IMG/VR virus record: IMGVR_UViG_3300040758_000214
Span: 79,061-143,060 of that record
Length of the DNA: 64,000 bases
DNA from: a virus
Reading direction: 5' to 3' (one strand)
The notes under the pieces were generated by a model, which saw only the letters and a program-made list of their open reading frames with translations, searched no databases and was not told the origin of the DNA. Below, piece by piece: positions 26,551 to 34,466 of this stretch (positions are counted from its first letter, which is position 1; each line of letters begins with the position of its first letter). The position numbers and the translations under genes are program-made.

Positions 26551-26870
26551 TCTTCACCTCGATATGCCATGTTTATAATCATACCATGATATTCACAAAA
26601 GTCATAATATACTTTCAATAGAAATCCAATCTCATCTAAAAAATCCATAGCAATATAATAATTATTACATTGTTCAACTCCATTTGCATCATAAGTATGA
26701 ATTAAATTACATTGAATGGTTCTAAGAATATTTATTATTTTATCTTTATTATATATTTCATAATGAGCTGAAACATGTTCAAATATATCCTTAAATTTTT
26801 CTACAAAAAGTTCCACATCACAATTTTCAGGTAAATTTACTACAGCAATAGACCCCATTTGTCCATTCAT
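26544..26870 (-). CDS. YIPxxI-family paralogue (108 aa)
   Basis: I start it at the ATG at 26870 (MNGQMGSIAVVNLP), which follows AGAGGTG. The frame is open to a GTG three codons earlier. The N-terminus fits the same strand-P-x-x pattern as the neighbours, and the middle (FVEKFKDIFEHV) is helical. Overlapping ends indicate translational coupling within the cluster. Confidence 0.55.
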   Translation of the reverse strand: MNGQMGSIAVVNLPENCDVELFVEKFKDIFEHVSAHYEIYNKDKIINILRTIQCNLIHTYDANGVEQCNNYYIAMDFLDEIGFLLKVYYDFCEYHGMIINMAYRGEEC

Positions 26871-26875
26871 ACATT

Positions 26876-27262
26876 TCACCTCTTTAATAAGAATAATGGA
26901 TCTGCTTTTTCTAATTCAATAAATTGTCTTAATTCTTTTGTATTTATATTAATTATTTTATCATTCCCTCCAGATCCACATTCAGTACTATTAATAACTA
27001 ATCCTAAATTTTCAAAAATTTCACGACATACTTCAAAAAGAATATGATTTTCATAACTATATATTTCATCATTTAGTTCAAATTCCGCAATTATTTTATA
27101 AATATCTGGCATATCTTCTTCGTCATAATCATTACTTACTATTTCTATAGCTTTATCTACAATATCTTTTTTACTTTCTAAAATCTGCGTAATATTTTGA
27201 GGCATGTACACAATAAAACAAGTAGAGGAAGAATTAGTCACGAAGCTTCTTCTAACCTTCAT
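26876..27262 (-). CDS. FVTNSSST-leader protein (128 aa)
   Basis: I start at the ATG at 27262, giving MKVRRSFVTNSSSTCFIVY. This matches the starts of the two upstream paralogues and follows GGAGGAGG. The rest aligns with the protein at 1340-1663. The leader (basic pair, F-V-T-N-S-S-S-T, then a hydrophobic strand) is a pattern I know from many phage and bacterial hypothetical proteins. Its role is unknown. Confidence 0.65.
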   Translation of the reverse strand: MKVRRSFVTNSSSTCFIVYMPQNITQILESKKDIVDKAIEIVSNDYDEEDMPDIYKIIAEFELNDEIYSYENHILFEVCREIFENLGLVINSTECGSGGNDKIININTKELRQFIELEKADPLFLLKR

Positions 27263-27473
27263 AACCTCCTCCATGTTCAAAGTTAATTTTGGTTATACCT
27301 TTTAATTTTGCTTCTTGTAATTCTTTAATTAGTTCATCAATATCCATAGATATACTTCCACAATGCTCACATGATTCGGGATATCCATCTATAAGAATTT
27401 CTTTATTTCCAAGTGATACAATTATAAAACTAGTGCTGGAAGAATTGGTTACAAAATCTAAACGTCTTTTCAT
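27252..27473 (-). CDS. FVTNSSST-leader zinc-type protein (73 aa)
   Basis: A 73-residue protein starting MKRRLDFVTNSSSTSFIIV, followed by CEHCGS and a helical segment ending GGGYEG. The leader is the same as in both neighbours, but the body differs and carries a CxxC pair. Function unknown. Confidence 0.65.
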   Translation of the reverse strand: MKRRLDFVTNSSSTSFIIVSLGNKEILIDGYPESCEHCGSISMDIDELIKELQEAKLKGITKINFEHGGGYEG

Positions 27474-27485
27474 AAAATTATCTCC

Positions 27486-27851
27486 TTAATTATATTCTAT
27501 GTCTAAAACTTTAATTTTTGAATTTCCTAACATTTCTCTAAACTTATTATCATCTTGTTCGCATTCTTCATATAGTAAATAATCAATAGGATCACCATCA
27601 CTATGAAATGAAATTCTAGAAATAGTATTTCCTTTTTTAATTCCATCTAATAATAACTCTTTTGTATTATCTGAAATATCATCAGATTCAACAAAATCTA
27701 AAATATCTTCTTCTGTTTTAAATTCGTCTGAAATATGTGTTGAAAGGTCAACTTCAATCATTAATTTAATTTTTAAGTCATTTTCTTTTCTATATGCAAT
27801 TATAAAACTGGTACTTGAGCTATTCGTTACAAAACTTTGTCTTCTTTTCAT
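27486..27851 (-). CDS. FVTNSSST-leader protein (121 aa)
   Basis: A 121-residue acidic protein starting MKRRQSFVTNSSSTSFIIA. The body has the ISDEFKTEEDILDFVESDD helix seen in similar leader proteins. Its first codon overlaps the stop of the upstream gene (4 bp). Function unknown. Confidence 0.65.
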   Translation of the reverse strand: MKRRQSFVTNSSSTSFIIAYRKENDLKIKLMIEVDLSTHISDEFKTEEDILDFVESDDISDNTKELLLDGIKKGNTISRISFHSDGDPIDYLLYEECEQDDNKFREMLGNSKIKVLDIEYN

Positions 27852-28171
27852 AATAAATTCCTTCTTTCTAATAATTCTTTTAATAATCCTAATTCTCCAT
27901 CTGTTATTATAAAAACAGAAATTTCAGGATCTAAAATTTTATCATAACATATAGTCAATCCTAACGCTTCAAATATCTCACTTGAAGTTACTCCATTCAT
28001 TAAATATCTCAATCTAGAAAAATCATTTATCTGAATATCTTTTAAATCTTCAATTATATTTTCAATTTCATTTTCTAATCCTAATTTTATTAATTCATCT
28101 TTTCTAGATTCAACTAATTTTATTATATCTAATCCTTCTGGTACATAACATATATGACAATGTGATGACAT
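27848..28171 (-). CDS. YIPxxI-family paralogue (107 aa)
   Basis: The ATG at 28171 (MSSHCHICYVPEGLDIIKL) has a GTGAGGAATAAT binding site, so I prefer it to the upstream in-frame codon. The C-YVP-x-x-x-D start and the later helix that ends with EIFEALGLTI match the paralogue at 26876 (EIFENLGLVI). It lacks the FVTNSSST leader. Confidence 0.6.
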   Translation of the reverse strand: MSSHCHICYVPEGLDIIKLVESRKDELIKLGLENEIENIIEDLKDIQINDFSRLRYLMNGVTSSEIFEALGLTICYDKILDPEISVFIITDGELGLLKELLERRNLL

Positions 28172-28172
28172 A

Positions 28173-29597
28173 TTATTCCTCACTTAATAATTTTATAACT
28201 TGCTCTTCTTCTAATTCATTTTTATTTCCATTAGAATCTACATATAAATATCTTATATTCCAATTTTTTAATTTATAAAATTCTAATCTTTTTAATAATG
28301 TCCTACTAATATCTACACAAGAAATATCTACAAGATCCATCACAAGTGGTTCTATTTTATCTTTAGAAATGCGCAAAATTCTGCCAGTCATTTGGTCTAC
28401 ATTATTTATCGGACTGCTCATGATCAATAAATTCTTTTCTGGACAATCAACGCCGTCTCTAAATCGACCAGGTGTAGTAAATATAATTTTTTTGCTAAGA
28501 ACTTCATTTCCCGCACCAGATATAAATTTAGTTTTATCTTCAGTATTAGTTTTATTGTATAATTCATCTATTAATTTTATTCGTTCTGCCATAAATATAA
28601 TATTTCGATCTTCTGATATAAATTTATTTAATAATCCTATTGCTATTTTCATAAAAGGTTTTGAATTTTTAATCATATTTAAATAACGTGAGCGTTGAAA
28701 TTTCCCAGCCCAATAAATATATCGTTTTCTAGATTGTACTATTTCATAATCAAAAAGTAAAACTACAACTCTTGCATCCATTGTAGATGATTTACCTTCT
28801 GGTATAATAATTGGGCCACAGTGCATTTGCATTATATCGTTCGTATTTTCATGAAAAGGTGTTGCCGACAACCCATAAACTCTTTTCACAGGTAAATGCA
28901 AACTACATTCTGAAAATGTAGGAGCGCCAACTGCAGTATGTAGTTCATCAACTATAAGTGTATGAATTCTTGCATGATTTAATTCAATTAAAAATTCTTG
29001 TCTATTTCTTTTCAATAACGATATAAATGTTTGGTCTGTGCATAATATAATCTTTTTCTTTAATACTTCTTTAAAATTAGAAGATGTAAGTTTTCCCATG
29101 TCATTTATATCTATATTAGTAAAATTCAAAAAGCCTTGTTTTTTTCCTTCAGTATTTACACCCATCCATTGGTCGATTAATGATGTTCTATGTGTAAGAA
29201 TTAATGTTTTTTTCTTTAAAGTTGCAATAATATAAATTGATAGTATCGTTTTCCCTGACCCTGGCGGGCACTGAATAATTCCCATATCATGACTTAACAT
29301 ATATTCAACAGTATTTCTTTGTAATTCATCACGTAAAATTATCGAGTGTTCTATTTCAATATCTTCACCATCATTAATTTTATCTTCAATCTTACATAAT
29401 AAATAATCATGAATAGGGAAAAATCTCGGAATCTTAAGAAATTTTTCCCCTTCAATATAGAATTTATAAACTGTATAAGTTGACGTATTATAATCCTTAA
29501 ACCTTCTTGTTAATTTCTTTTTAATAAATTGATACCATTTTTCATTTTTATATTCTGTAGGGATTATTATTCCTGATGTCCGTTTAAAAATCAACAT
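28173..29597 (-). CDS. SF2 DNA helicase (UvsW-like)
   Basis: A 474-residue helicase. I start at the ATG at 29597 (MLIFKRTSG), 11 bases after AGGAG, instead of the longer open frame that overlaps the upstream gene. Motif I is CPPGSGKT, motif Ia/Ib LILTHRTSLIDQW, motif II DELH, motif III GLSATPF, and the second domain has a MTGRILR motif VI. This order matches phage UvsW/ComF-type SF2 helicases that remodel branched DNA in recombination. Confidence 0.9.
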   Translation of the reverse strand: MLIFKRTSGIIIPTEYKNEKWYQFIKKKLTRRFKDYNTSTYTVYKFYIEGEKFLKIPRFFPIHDYLLCKIEDKINDGEDIEIEHSIILRDELQRNTVEYMLSHDMGIIQCPPGSGKTILSIYIIATLKKKTLILTHRTSLIDQWMGVNTEGKKQGFLNFTNIDINDMGKLTSSNFKEVLKKKIILCTDQTFISLLKRNRQEFLIELNHARIHTLIVDELHTAVGAPTFSECSLHLPVKRVYGLSATPFHENTNDIMQMHCGPIIIPEGKSSTMDARVVVLLFDYEIVQSRKRYIYWAGKFQRSRYLNMIKNSKPFMKIAIGLLNKFISEDRNIIFMAERIKLIDELYNKTNTEDKTKFISGAGNEVLSKKIIFTTPGRFRDGVDCPEKNLLIMSSPINNVDQMTGRILRISKDKIEPLVMDLVDISCVDISRTLLKRLEFYKLKNWNIRYLYVDSNGNKNELEEEQVIKLLSEE

Positions 29598-29826
29598 TGC
29601 ATATATTACTCCTCTTATTTTCATCAAAACATTCTGCCCATTCTGGCCTAGGTGAATCACATATAATATGAAATACTAATTCATCTGCTAATATACAATG
29701 AATACATCTTTGACATGTTTTAAATCTTCCATAATAATAAACTTCTATCCATAAATCAGATTCACCATCTTGCTCATATAAGAAAGGATAAGTTTTATTA
29801 TTTAAATAATCAAATGTTAATTTCAT
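29584..29826 (-). CDS. Cys-rich ADEL-family paralogue 1 (80 aa)
   Basis: It shares CQRCIHCILADELVFHIIC and a later W-x3-CF with the next two genes. The four cysteines (CxxC...C...C) could bind one zinc. The starts of all three paralogues are also alike (MKLTFDYL or MKITFDFL). It belongs to the same wider family as the eight genes at 61.9-63.8 kb. Confidence 0.7.
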   Translation of the reverse strand: MKLTFDYLNNKTYPFLYEQDGESDLWIEVYYYGRFKTCQRCIHCILADELVFHIICDSPRPEWAECFDENKRSNICNVDF

Positions 29827-29828
29827 AA

Positions 29829-30044
29829 TTAATCCTCAGTTCTTGGACTAAAGCATGTAGTCCACTCTGGATTTTTAGAATGACATATTATATGAAAAAT
29901 TAATTCATCTGCTAATACACAATTAATACATGTTGAACATTTTTTAAATCTATAATACCATTGATTGCCTTTCTTAAAATTAAGATCATCATATTCTATA
30001 GGCCAATCATCAGGATTATGTAAATAATCAAATGTTAATTTCAT
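29829..30044 (-). CDS. Cys-rich ADEL-family paralogue 2 (71 aa)
   Basis: It starts MKLTFDYL and carries CSTCINCVLADELIFHIIC, then EWTTCF. It is separated from paralogue 1 by two bases and is clearly a tandem duplicate. Function unknown. Confidence 0.7.
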   Translation of the reverse strand: MKLTFDYLHNPDDWPIEYDDLNFKKGNQWYYRFKKCSTCINCVLADELIFHIICHSKNPEWTTCFSPRTED

Positions 30045-30047
30045 AAG

Positions 30048-30251
30048 TTAATCCTTTATCTTTTTTTTAAAACAATCATGCCAATCTACATCATCTTTAT
30101 TGCATATTATATGAAAAATTAATTCATCTGCAAATTCACAATAAATACATTTTGAACATGTGTTAAATCTACTATAACATTCATTAACATCCATATTAAA
30201 TTCGTGTAGATATTTATCAGGAGTAATTAGAAAATCAAAAGTTATCTTCAT
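30048..30251 (-). CDS. Cys-rich ADEL-family paralogue 3 (67 aa)
   Basis: It starts MKITFDFL and carries CSKCIYCEFADELIFHIIC, then DWHDCF, the same spacing as in paralogues 1 and 2. The N-terminal segment differs most. Function unknown. Confidence 0.7.
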   Translation of the reverse strand: MKITFDFLITPDKYLHEFNMDVNECYSRFNTCSKCIYCEFADELIFHIICNKDDVDWHDCFKKKIKD

Positions 30252-30254
30252 ATA

Positions 30255-30683
30255 TTATTCCTCTGTATATGTAGCACACGAATCTTCATTTTCCCATATT
30301 TTAACTGAAACTAATCTCATATAATTATTATCATGAGATGGTTTGAATGATAATCTTAAATGCTCATAAATAAATTGTGATAAATATTCTGCAGTAGGAT
30401 CTTTAATTAATCTAAAACATCTGGATTTATCTAAAACTTCACTTGGAATAAATTCATCTTTTTCATTTATTAATAGACTATGATCTAAACTATCCATAAT
30501 TGCAGAATCAACTATTTTTTTAAGATCACCAAAATCAATCACCATATCTTGAGCATTAAGTTTTTCAGATTTTATTTTGATCTTCACGGTTAGGTTGTGG
30601 CCGTGGATGAATTGGCATCTTGCTGAATTTTTACTCAGACGATGGCCCACTGGAACTCTAAATGTCTTTTCTACATAATACAT
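30255..30683 (-). CDS. queD: 6-carboxy-tetrahydropterin synthase family (QueD)
   Basis: A 142-residue T-fold enzyme. The zinc ligands H14 (PVGHRL), H27 and H29 (HGHN) and the catalytic C23 with the C-x3-HGH spacing are present, followed by MVIDFGDLK, a LDH segment and a terminal glutamate strand (KIWENEDSCATY). This family makes the precursor of 7-deazaguanine bases used in queuosine and in modified phage DNA. No queC, queE, folE or DNA-modifying partner is visible in this window. Confidence 0.9.
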   Translation of the reverse strand: MYYVEKTFRVPVGHRLSKNSARCQFIHGHNLTVKIKIKSEKLNAQDMVIDFGDLKKIVDSAIMDSLDHSLLINEKDEFIPSEVLDKSRCFRLIKDPTAEYLSQFIYEHLRLSFKPSHDNNYMRLVSVKIWENEDSCATYTEE

Positions 30684-30686
30684 ATT

Positions 30687-31031
30687 TTATCTCCTTTCTT
30701 TATAATATCCTGACCTATTTCCATAGATATTCATTTCATTACTATAATAAGTTCTTGGATTTTGTCTAAACTCTATTTCAATTCCAATTTTATAACACTC
30801 ATTTCTTAATAATTCAGTCAATCGTTCAATATTTAATTGAGTTGCTTTTCTATCAGCACTTTCTAAAAATGGACCAAATGGATCTGGTTTTCCACAAATT
30901 TCATTGATCCAATAAATAATTCCATTTCCTTTGCATTTATCACAACATTTTAAAAGAGTATAAGTATAATATGGAGATACCCCTTCACCATTACAATCAG
31001 GACATTTTATTTTACCTTCTTGATCTATCAT
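30687..31031 (-). CDS. DnaJ-type zinc-finger protein 1 (114 aa)
   Basis: The N-terminus has CPDCNGEG (10-17) and CDKCKGNG about 20 residues later, the two half-sites of a DnaJ-like zinc finger. Then comes YWINEICG and a helical C-terminus. It has no J domain. It is one of three tandem relatives. Confidence 0.7.
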   Translation of the reverse strand: MIDQEGKIKCPDCNGEGVSPYYTYTLLKCCDKCKGNGIIYWINEICGKPDPFGPFLESADRKATQLNIERLTELLRNECYKIGIEIEFRQNPRTYYSNEMNIYGNRSGYYKERR

Positions 31032-31434
31032 ACGGATCTTTCCTTTTAACCGTCATTTCAAATTCTCCTAAATCTATTAATATAGAACTTTCACTTCTTC
31101 TATATAAAACAAATGGAGACATATATATTGAATTATAAAATAATTCCCTAGCCATTGCATATAATTCTTCTATATTTTTTTGTTTAACTTCTACATCTTT
31201 TTTAGATATTCCTCGAATATAATAATCATATTTTGATGCTATTGGATTTATACCTATATGCATAGAATCAAATTCTTCTGGATGGTGTTTTTGTTTATTC
31301 ATCAATTCATCGATCCAATACAATCGTGTGCCTTGACAACTCGGGCAAACCCTATGAATTGTATAAAGTGGAGTCATTCCTTCATTATTACAAGTATCAC
31401 ATTTAATTTCGCCATTCTCATTTATTTCAGTCAT
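31012..31434 (-). CDS. DnaJ-type zinc-finger protein 2 (140 aa)
   Basis: CDTCNNEG and CPSCQGTRLYWIDELM repeat the layout of its neighbours. The C-terminal part (EELYAMARELFYN) is helical and ends in a strand. It overlaps both neighbours, indicating a duplicated, coupled trio. Function unknown. Confidence 0.7.
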   Translation of the reverse strand: MTEINENGEIKCDTCNNEGMTPLYTIHRVCPSCQGTRLYWIDELMNKQKHHPEEFDSMHIGINPIASKYDYYIRGISKKDVEVKQKNIEELYAMARELFYNSIYMSPFVLYRRSESSILIDLGEFEMTVKRKDPYDRSRR

Positions 31435-31781
31435 AATTCTTCACCTGATCCATAAATCTTAGTTCTTAATTTTCTTTTAATAGTATACTCATATTCTTTA
31501 CCTATAAAATTAATAGAAGTTGCTCCCCTAAAAATGGACATTATATTATCAGATTCAAAAATTCTATTAAAGAAATATTCTAACACATAAGTATTTGAAT
31601 TTTCAACTAATCTTAATATTTCTGTATTAAATGCATTAGAAGAATTACCCATTAATTTATCGATCCAAAAAGATCTTCCTGCTCCATGACACTGAGAACA
31701 TACATGAAATGTGGAAAATTTTTCTAAAACATATCCTTCACTTTTACATAAATCACATGATTCTAATCCATCTTCATTCAT
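31431..31781 (-). CDS. DnaJ-type zinc-finger protein 3 (116 aa)
   Basis: CDLCKSEG and CSQCHGAGRSFWIDKLMG show the same two half-sites followed by W-I-D. The body after residue 50 matches the others only in predicted helices and strands. Function unknown. Confidence 0.7.
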   Translation of the reverse strand: MNEDGLESCDLCKSEGYVLEKFSTFHVCSQCHGAGRSFWIDKLMGNSSNAFNTEILRLVENSNTYVLEYFFNRIFESDNIMSIFRGATSINFIGKEYEYTIKRKLRTKIYGSGEEL

Positions 31782-31804
31782 AGAGATTCTCCTAAGTAAT
31801 TAAT

Positions 31805-32368
31805 TTAACCTAATTCTTCATCATTAATTGTCCAAACTCTATTTTCTTTAAGTAACATTTCAGGAGATAATAAAGGATCTTTTCCTTCTAATTGTCTTTT
31901 CAACAATCTATCATACAAAACAATATAAACTGCAGCTGCTAAATTTGTACAGTGATAAGTTGGAATTGAAATAAATCTATGACAATATCTTAAATAACTT
32001 GTTGAAATTTGTCCATCTTCAGGACCAAAGACATATACTGCATTATCTGGATGTTTAAATGTAGTTAATGATTCTGAACCAGGAACTAATTCTAATGCTA
32101 CGGGAACTGAATTTTCAAATTGATCGAAAGGATAATCATATTGTATTAATTCAACTTCTGAATATCCTCTCATTCTCTCTTCCCTTGGTAATCTTTGACC
32201 TTCATCTAATCTAATTCTGTTCCCAGAATACCAACATTGTTTAATTCCAAAGCATGATGCGGCTCTCACACAAGCACCCAAGTTTCTATCATACTTTGGA
32301 TTATTTAATATTATAGCTGGAGTTATTCCGTATTTCTTTCCATTTTTTCCTAGTAATTTTTTATCCAT
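31805..32368 (-). CDS. SpoU/TrmH-family RNA 2'-O-methyltransferase
   Basis: A 187-residue SPOUT enzyme. It has the three motifs of the family: NPKYDRNLGACVRAA (motif 1), VFGPEDGQIS (motif 2), and ISIPTYHCTNLAAAVYIVLYD (motif 3, where a knotted SAM site forms). Typical targets are tRNA or rRNA riboses. Motif 3 normally reads SLNVSVA, here CTNLAAA. The many tRNA genes in this genome are plausible substrates. Confidence 0.85.
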   Translation of the reverse strand: MDKKLLGKNGKKYGITPAIILNNPKYDRNLGACVRAASCFGIKQCWYSGNRIRLDEGQRLPREERMRGYSEVELIQYDYPFDQFENSVPVALELVPGSESLTTFKHPDNAVYVFGPEDGQISTSYLRYCHRFISIPTYHCTNLAAAVYIVLYDRLLKRQLEGKDPLLSPEMLLKENRVWTINDEELG

Positions 32369-32489
32369 TATCGGATCCTTTATTAATTAATTCTTTAATT
32401 CTATCTCTGCATAATTTTTTATCTCTTTCATAAACTAGATATTGATACCATTTAATTCTTTTTATTATTTCAAATATTTCTTTATTCAT
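32361..32489 (-). CDS. Small basic helical protein (42 aa)
   Basis: A 42-residue frame with the binding site AGAGGTAATAT. It starts MNKEIFEIIKRIKWYQYL and ends overlapping the SpoU-type gene by 8 bp. It is helical and basic. It is likely real because of its ribosome binding site and coupling. Confidence 0.5.
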   Translation of the reverse strand: MNKEIFEIIKRIKWYQYLVYERDKKLCRDRIKELINKGSDNG

Positions 32490-32498
32490 ATATTACCT

Positions 32499-33809
32499 CT
32501 ATACAATATTATGATAAGCACTTAACACAAATTCGTCAATATTTTTTAAATAATCATAGGTTTGATTTAATTTATTATTCAATTCTGTAACATCATCTTT
32601 AACAGTAAGTAATTTTCTTATATTATATTTTTGAAATAATTCTTTAATTATTTTATCATCAACTTTTAATTCTTCACTTATTTTTTTAGCTATTTCATCA
32701 ACAGGGGTATCTGTTTTTAAATATATAGATAAAATAGGTTTTATCTTACTCAATAATATATTTTCATCTATATTCTTTTTATATCTTTCAATCTCTGAAT
32801 TTAACATTATAATATTAGTGTTTTTATACATATTATAAGTATTTAATAACATTTCATCTACGGACATTATATAAGGATTTATCTTATTTTTATCTACTAC
32901 AATCATTTCAAATGGTACATTTCCAGATAAAACTTTGTCTAATTTATTTACAAAATTATTGAATATTTCGTCTCTATTTCTTTGTTTAATTACTTCAAAT
33001 ACTATTTCTGTTTTTCCTGCTGCAGATAAATTATTATATCCAATATCTTGATTATTTAATTCTTTTTCAAATTTAGATAATATGGTTTCAAATCTATTAT
33101 CAGGAGGCCATGAATTAACAGAAACTTTACACCTAATTTTATCAACTTTATATATTCCTTGAACTTTAATAGATGCTTTTCCTGTAGATAATAATGATTC
33201 TAATTCTTCATCTGACGCTAAAATTTTACATTCTGAAATTGGTTTAATTAATGGTTTTTCTTTATTTTTTCCTATTAAGAATAATAATCTTTTATTTAAA
33301 TCTTCAATTGTATAACATGGGATATATGTTTTATAACCAAAACCTATTCCTGTTGTATATCTGGTTCCTAATAAACAAAATGGGAACATTGTTGGTAAAT
33401 AATCAGGTTCTTTATCTAATTCTGATTCATTCCATGGAACATAATCAATCAATTTAAAAGCCATATCTAAAGTTCTTTTGGATAATTTACATTCAGTATA
33501 TCTCATTGCTGCTGGAGGTTTAGGTTCTATTCCCCAATATGTACCCATATTGCCTTGTTTTTCCAAAAATCCCATATGATACATTTGAACTATAGTTCCA
33601 TATACACTTGAATGAGGATGAAAATTTCCAAGTGTGAAGCCCTCAACCTTTGCACATTTTACTAAATGATCTTTTGCTATCATATAACAAGATAATAAAA
33701 CACGGCGTTCAACCGGGCGTAATCCATCATTTGATAATGGGAATTGTCTAAAATGATTTACATATTGTCCATATTCTGCATAGAATTCTGGTATTAATTT
33801 ATCCACCAA
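32499..33809 (-). CDS. Type IIA topoisomerase, subunit A (T4 gp52-like)
   Basis: A 436-residue cleavage subunit. It has the NDGLRPVERRVLLS segment, HPHSSVYGTIVQM, and the catalytic tyrosine Y104 in AAMRYTECKLS, followed by LPTMFPFCLLGTRYTTGIGFG. It lacks the C-terminal DNA-wrapping beta-propeller of bacterial GyrA, as in T4 gp52. Its ATPase partner is encoded 0.7 kb upstream at 34467. Confidence 0.93.
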   Translation of the reverse strand: MVDKLIPEFYAEYGQYVNHFRQFPLSNDGLRPVERRVLLSCYMIAKDHLVKCAKVEGFTLGNFHPHSSVYGTIVQMYHMGFLEKQGNMGTYWGIEPKPPAAMRYTECKLSKRTLDMAFKLIDYVPWNESELDKEPDYLPTMFPFCLLGTRYTTGIGFGYKTYIPCYTIEDLNKRLLFLIGKNKEKPLIKPISECKILASDEELESLLSTGKASIKVQGIYKVDKIRCKVSVNSWPPDNRFETILSKFEKELNNQDIGYNNLSAAGKTEIVFEVIKQRNRDEIFNNFVNKLDKVLSGNVPFEMIVVDKNKINPYIMSVDEMLLNTYNMYKNTNIIMLNSEIERYKKNIDENILLSKIKPILSIYLKTDTPVDEIAKKISEELKVDDKIIKELFQKYNIRKLLTVKDDVTELNNKLNQTYDYLKNIDEFVLSAYHNIV

Positions 33810-34196
33810 TTACCTCCTAACTTCATCTATCTTCTTTAAATCTAATTCTATATTATAACATCCATCTCCACCCATTTTATCTAATATTATAGTTCCTTCT
33901 TCTGGATTTCTAAAATAATCTGTTTTATCTAATAATGGATGCCAATCTTTTTCACCAATAATATAACATGGATCTGGCACAACAAGTTTCCCTGACCAAA
34001 TTATTAGTATTCCTTCGCCACTAACATTTCCATTCCATGTTTTTCTAATTCTCCATTTACAATTATAAGTTCCATTTTCAACATCTAAGATTGTATGGAG
34101 ATTTTCATTTCTTCTTTCATATTTATCATAATATTTATCATCTGATAATAAAATAGTTCCAGAATCAACTCCAATATCTTTAACTTTTAGTTTCAT
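33810..34196 (-). CDS. Conserved phage protein with VPDPCYI motif (128 aa)
   Basis: It has an SGKLVVPDPCYIIGEKDWHPLL segment (written here in two parts: SGKLVVPDPCYI and IGEKDWHPLL), which I recognise from small phage and bacterial proteins of unknown role. It sits between the two topoisomerase genes, overlapping the next by 4 bp. Confidence 0.6.
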   Translation of the reverse strand: MKLKVKDIGVDSGTILLSDDKYYDKYERRNENLHTILDVENGTYNCKWRIRKTWNGNVSGEGILIIWSGKLVVPDPCYIIGEKDWHPLLDKTDYFRNPEEGTIILDKMGGDGCYNIELDLKKIDEVRR

Positions 34197-34450
34197 TTTA
34201 CGTCACCATTCTCCTTCCTTTTTAGGTCCTCATATGGAGCAAGTATTCTTCTGTAAAATTCCAATTTACAACATTCTAATTCTGTAATTAAAGATGATGA
34301 AATTCTATAAGACATACCCAATTTTTTAATTAATCCTACCAATATTTTATAGATTACATAATTAAGCTCACCTGGCTCATTAATATTTTCAACTAATAAA
34401 TTTATTTCATTTTCAAACTTTTCTCTAGCTTCTTTCTTAATATACGGCAT
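34193..34450 (-). CDS. Hypothetical helical protein (85 aa)
   Basis: An 85-residue helical, acidic N-terminal and basic C-terminal protein. It overlaps the VPDPCYI protein by 4 bp. No family is recognised. Confidence 0.55.
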   Translation of the reverse strand: MPYIKKEAREKFENEINLLVENINEPGELNYVIYKILVGLIKKLGMSYRISSSLITELECCKLEFYRRILAPYEDLKRKENGDVK

Positions 34451-34466
34451 ATGGTTCCTTTCAATT

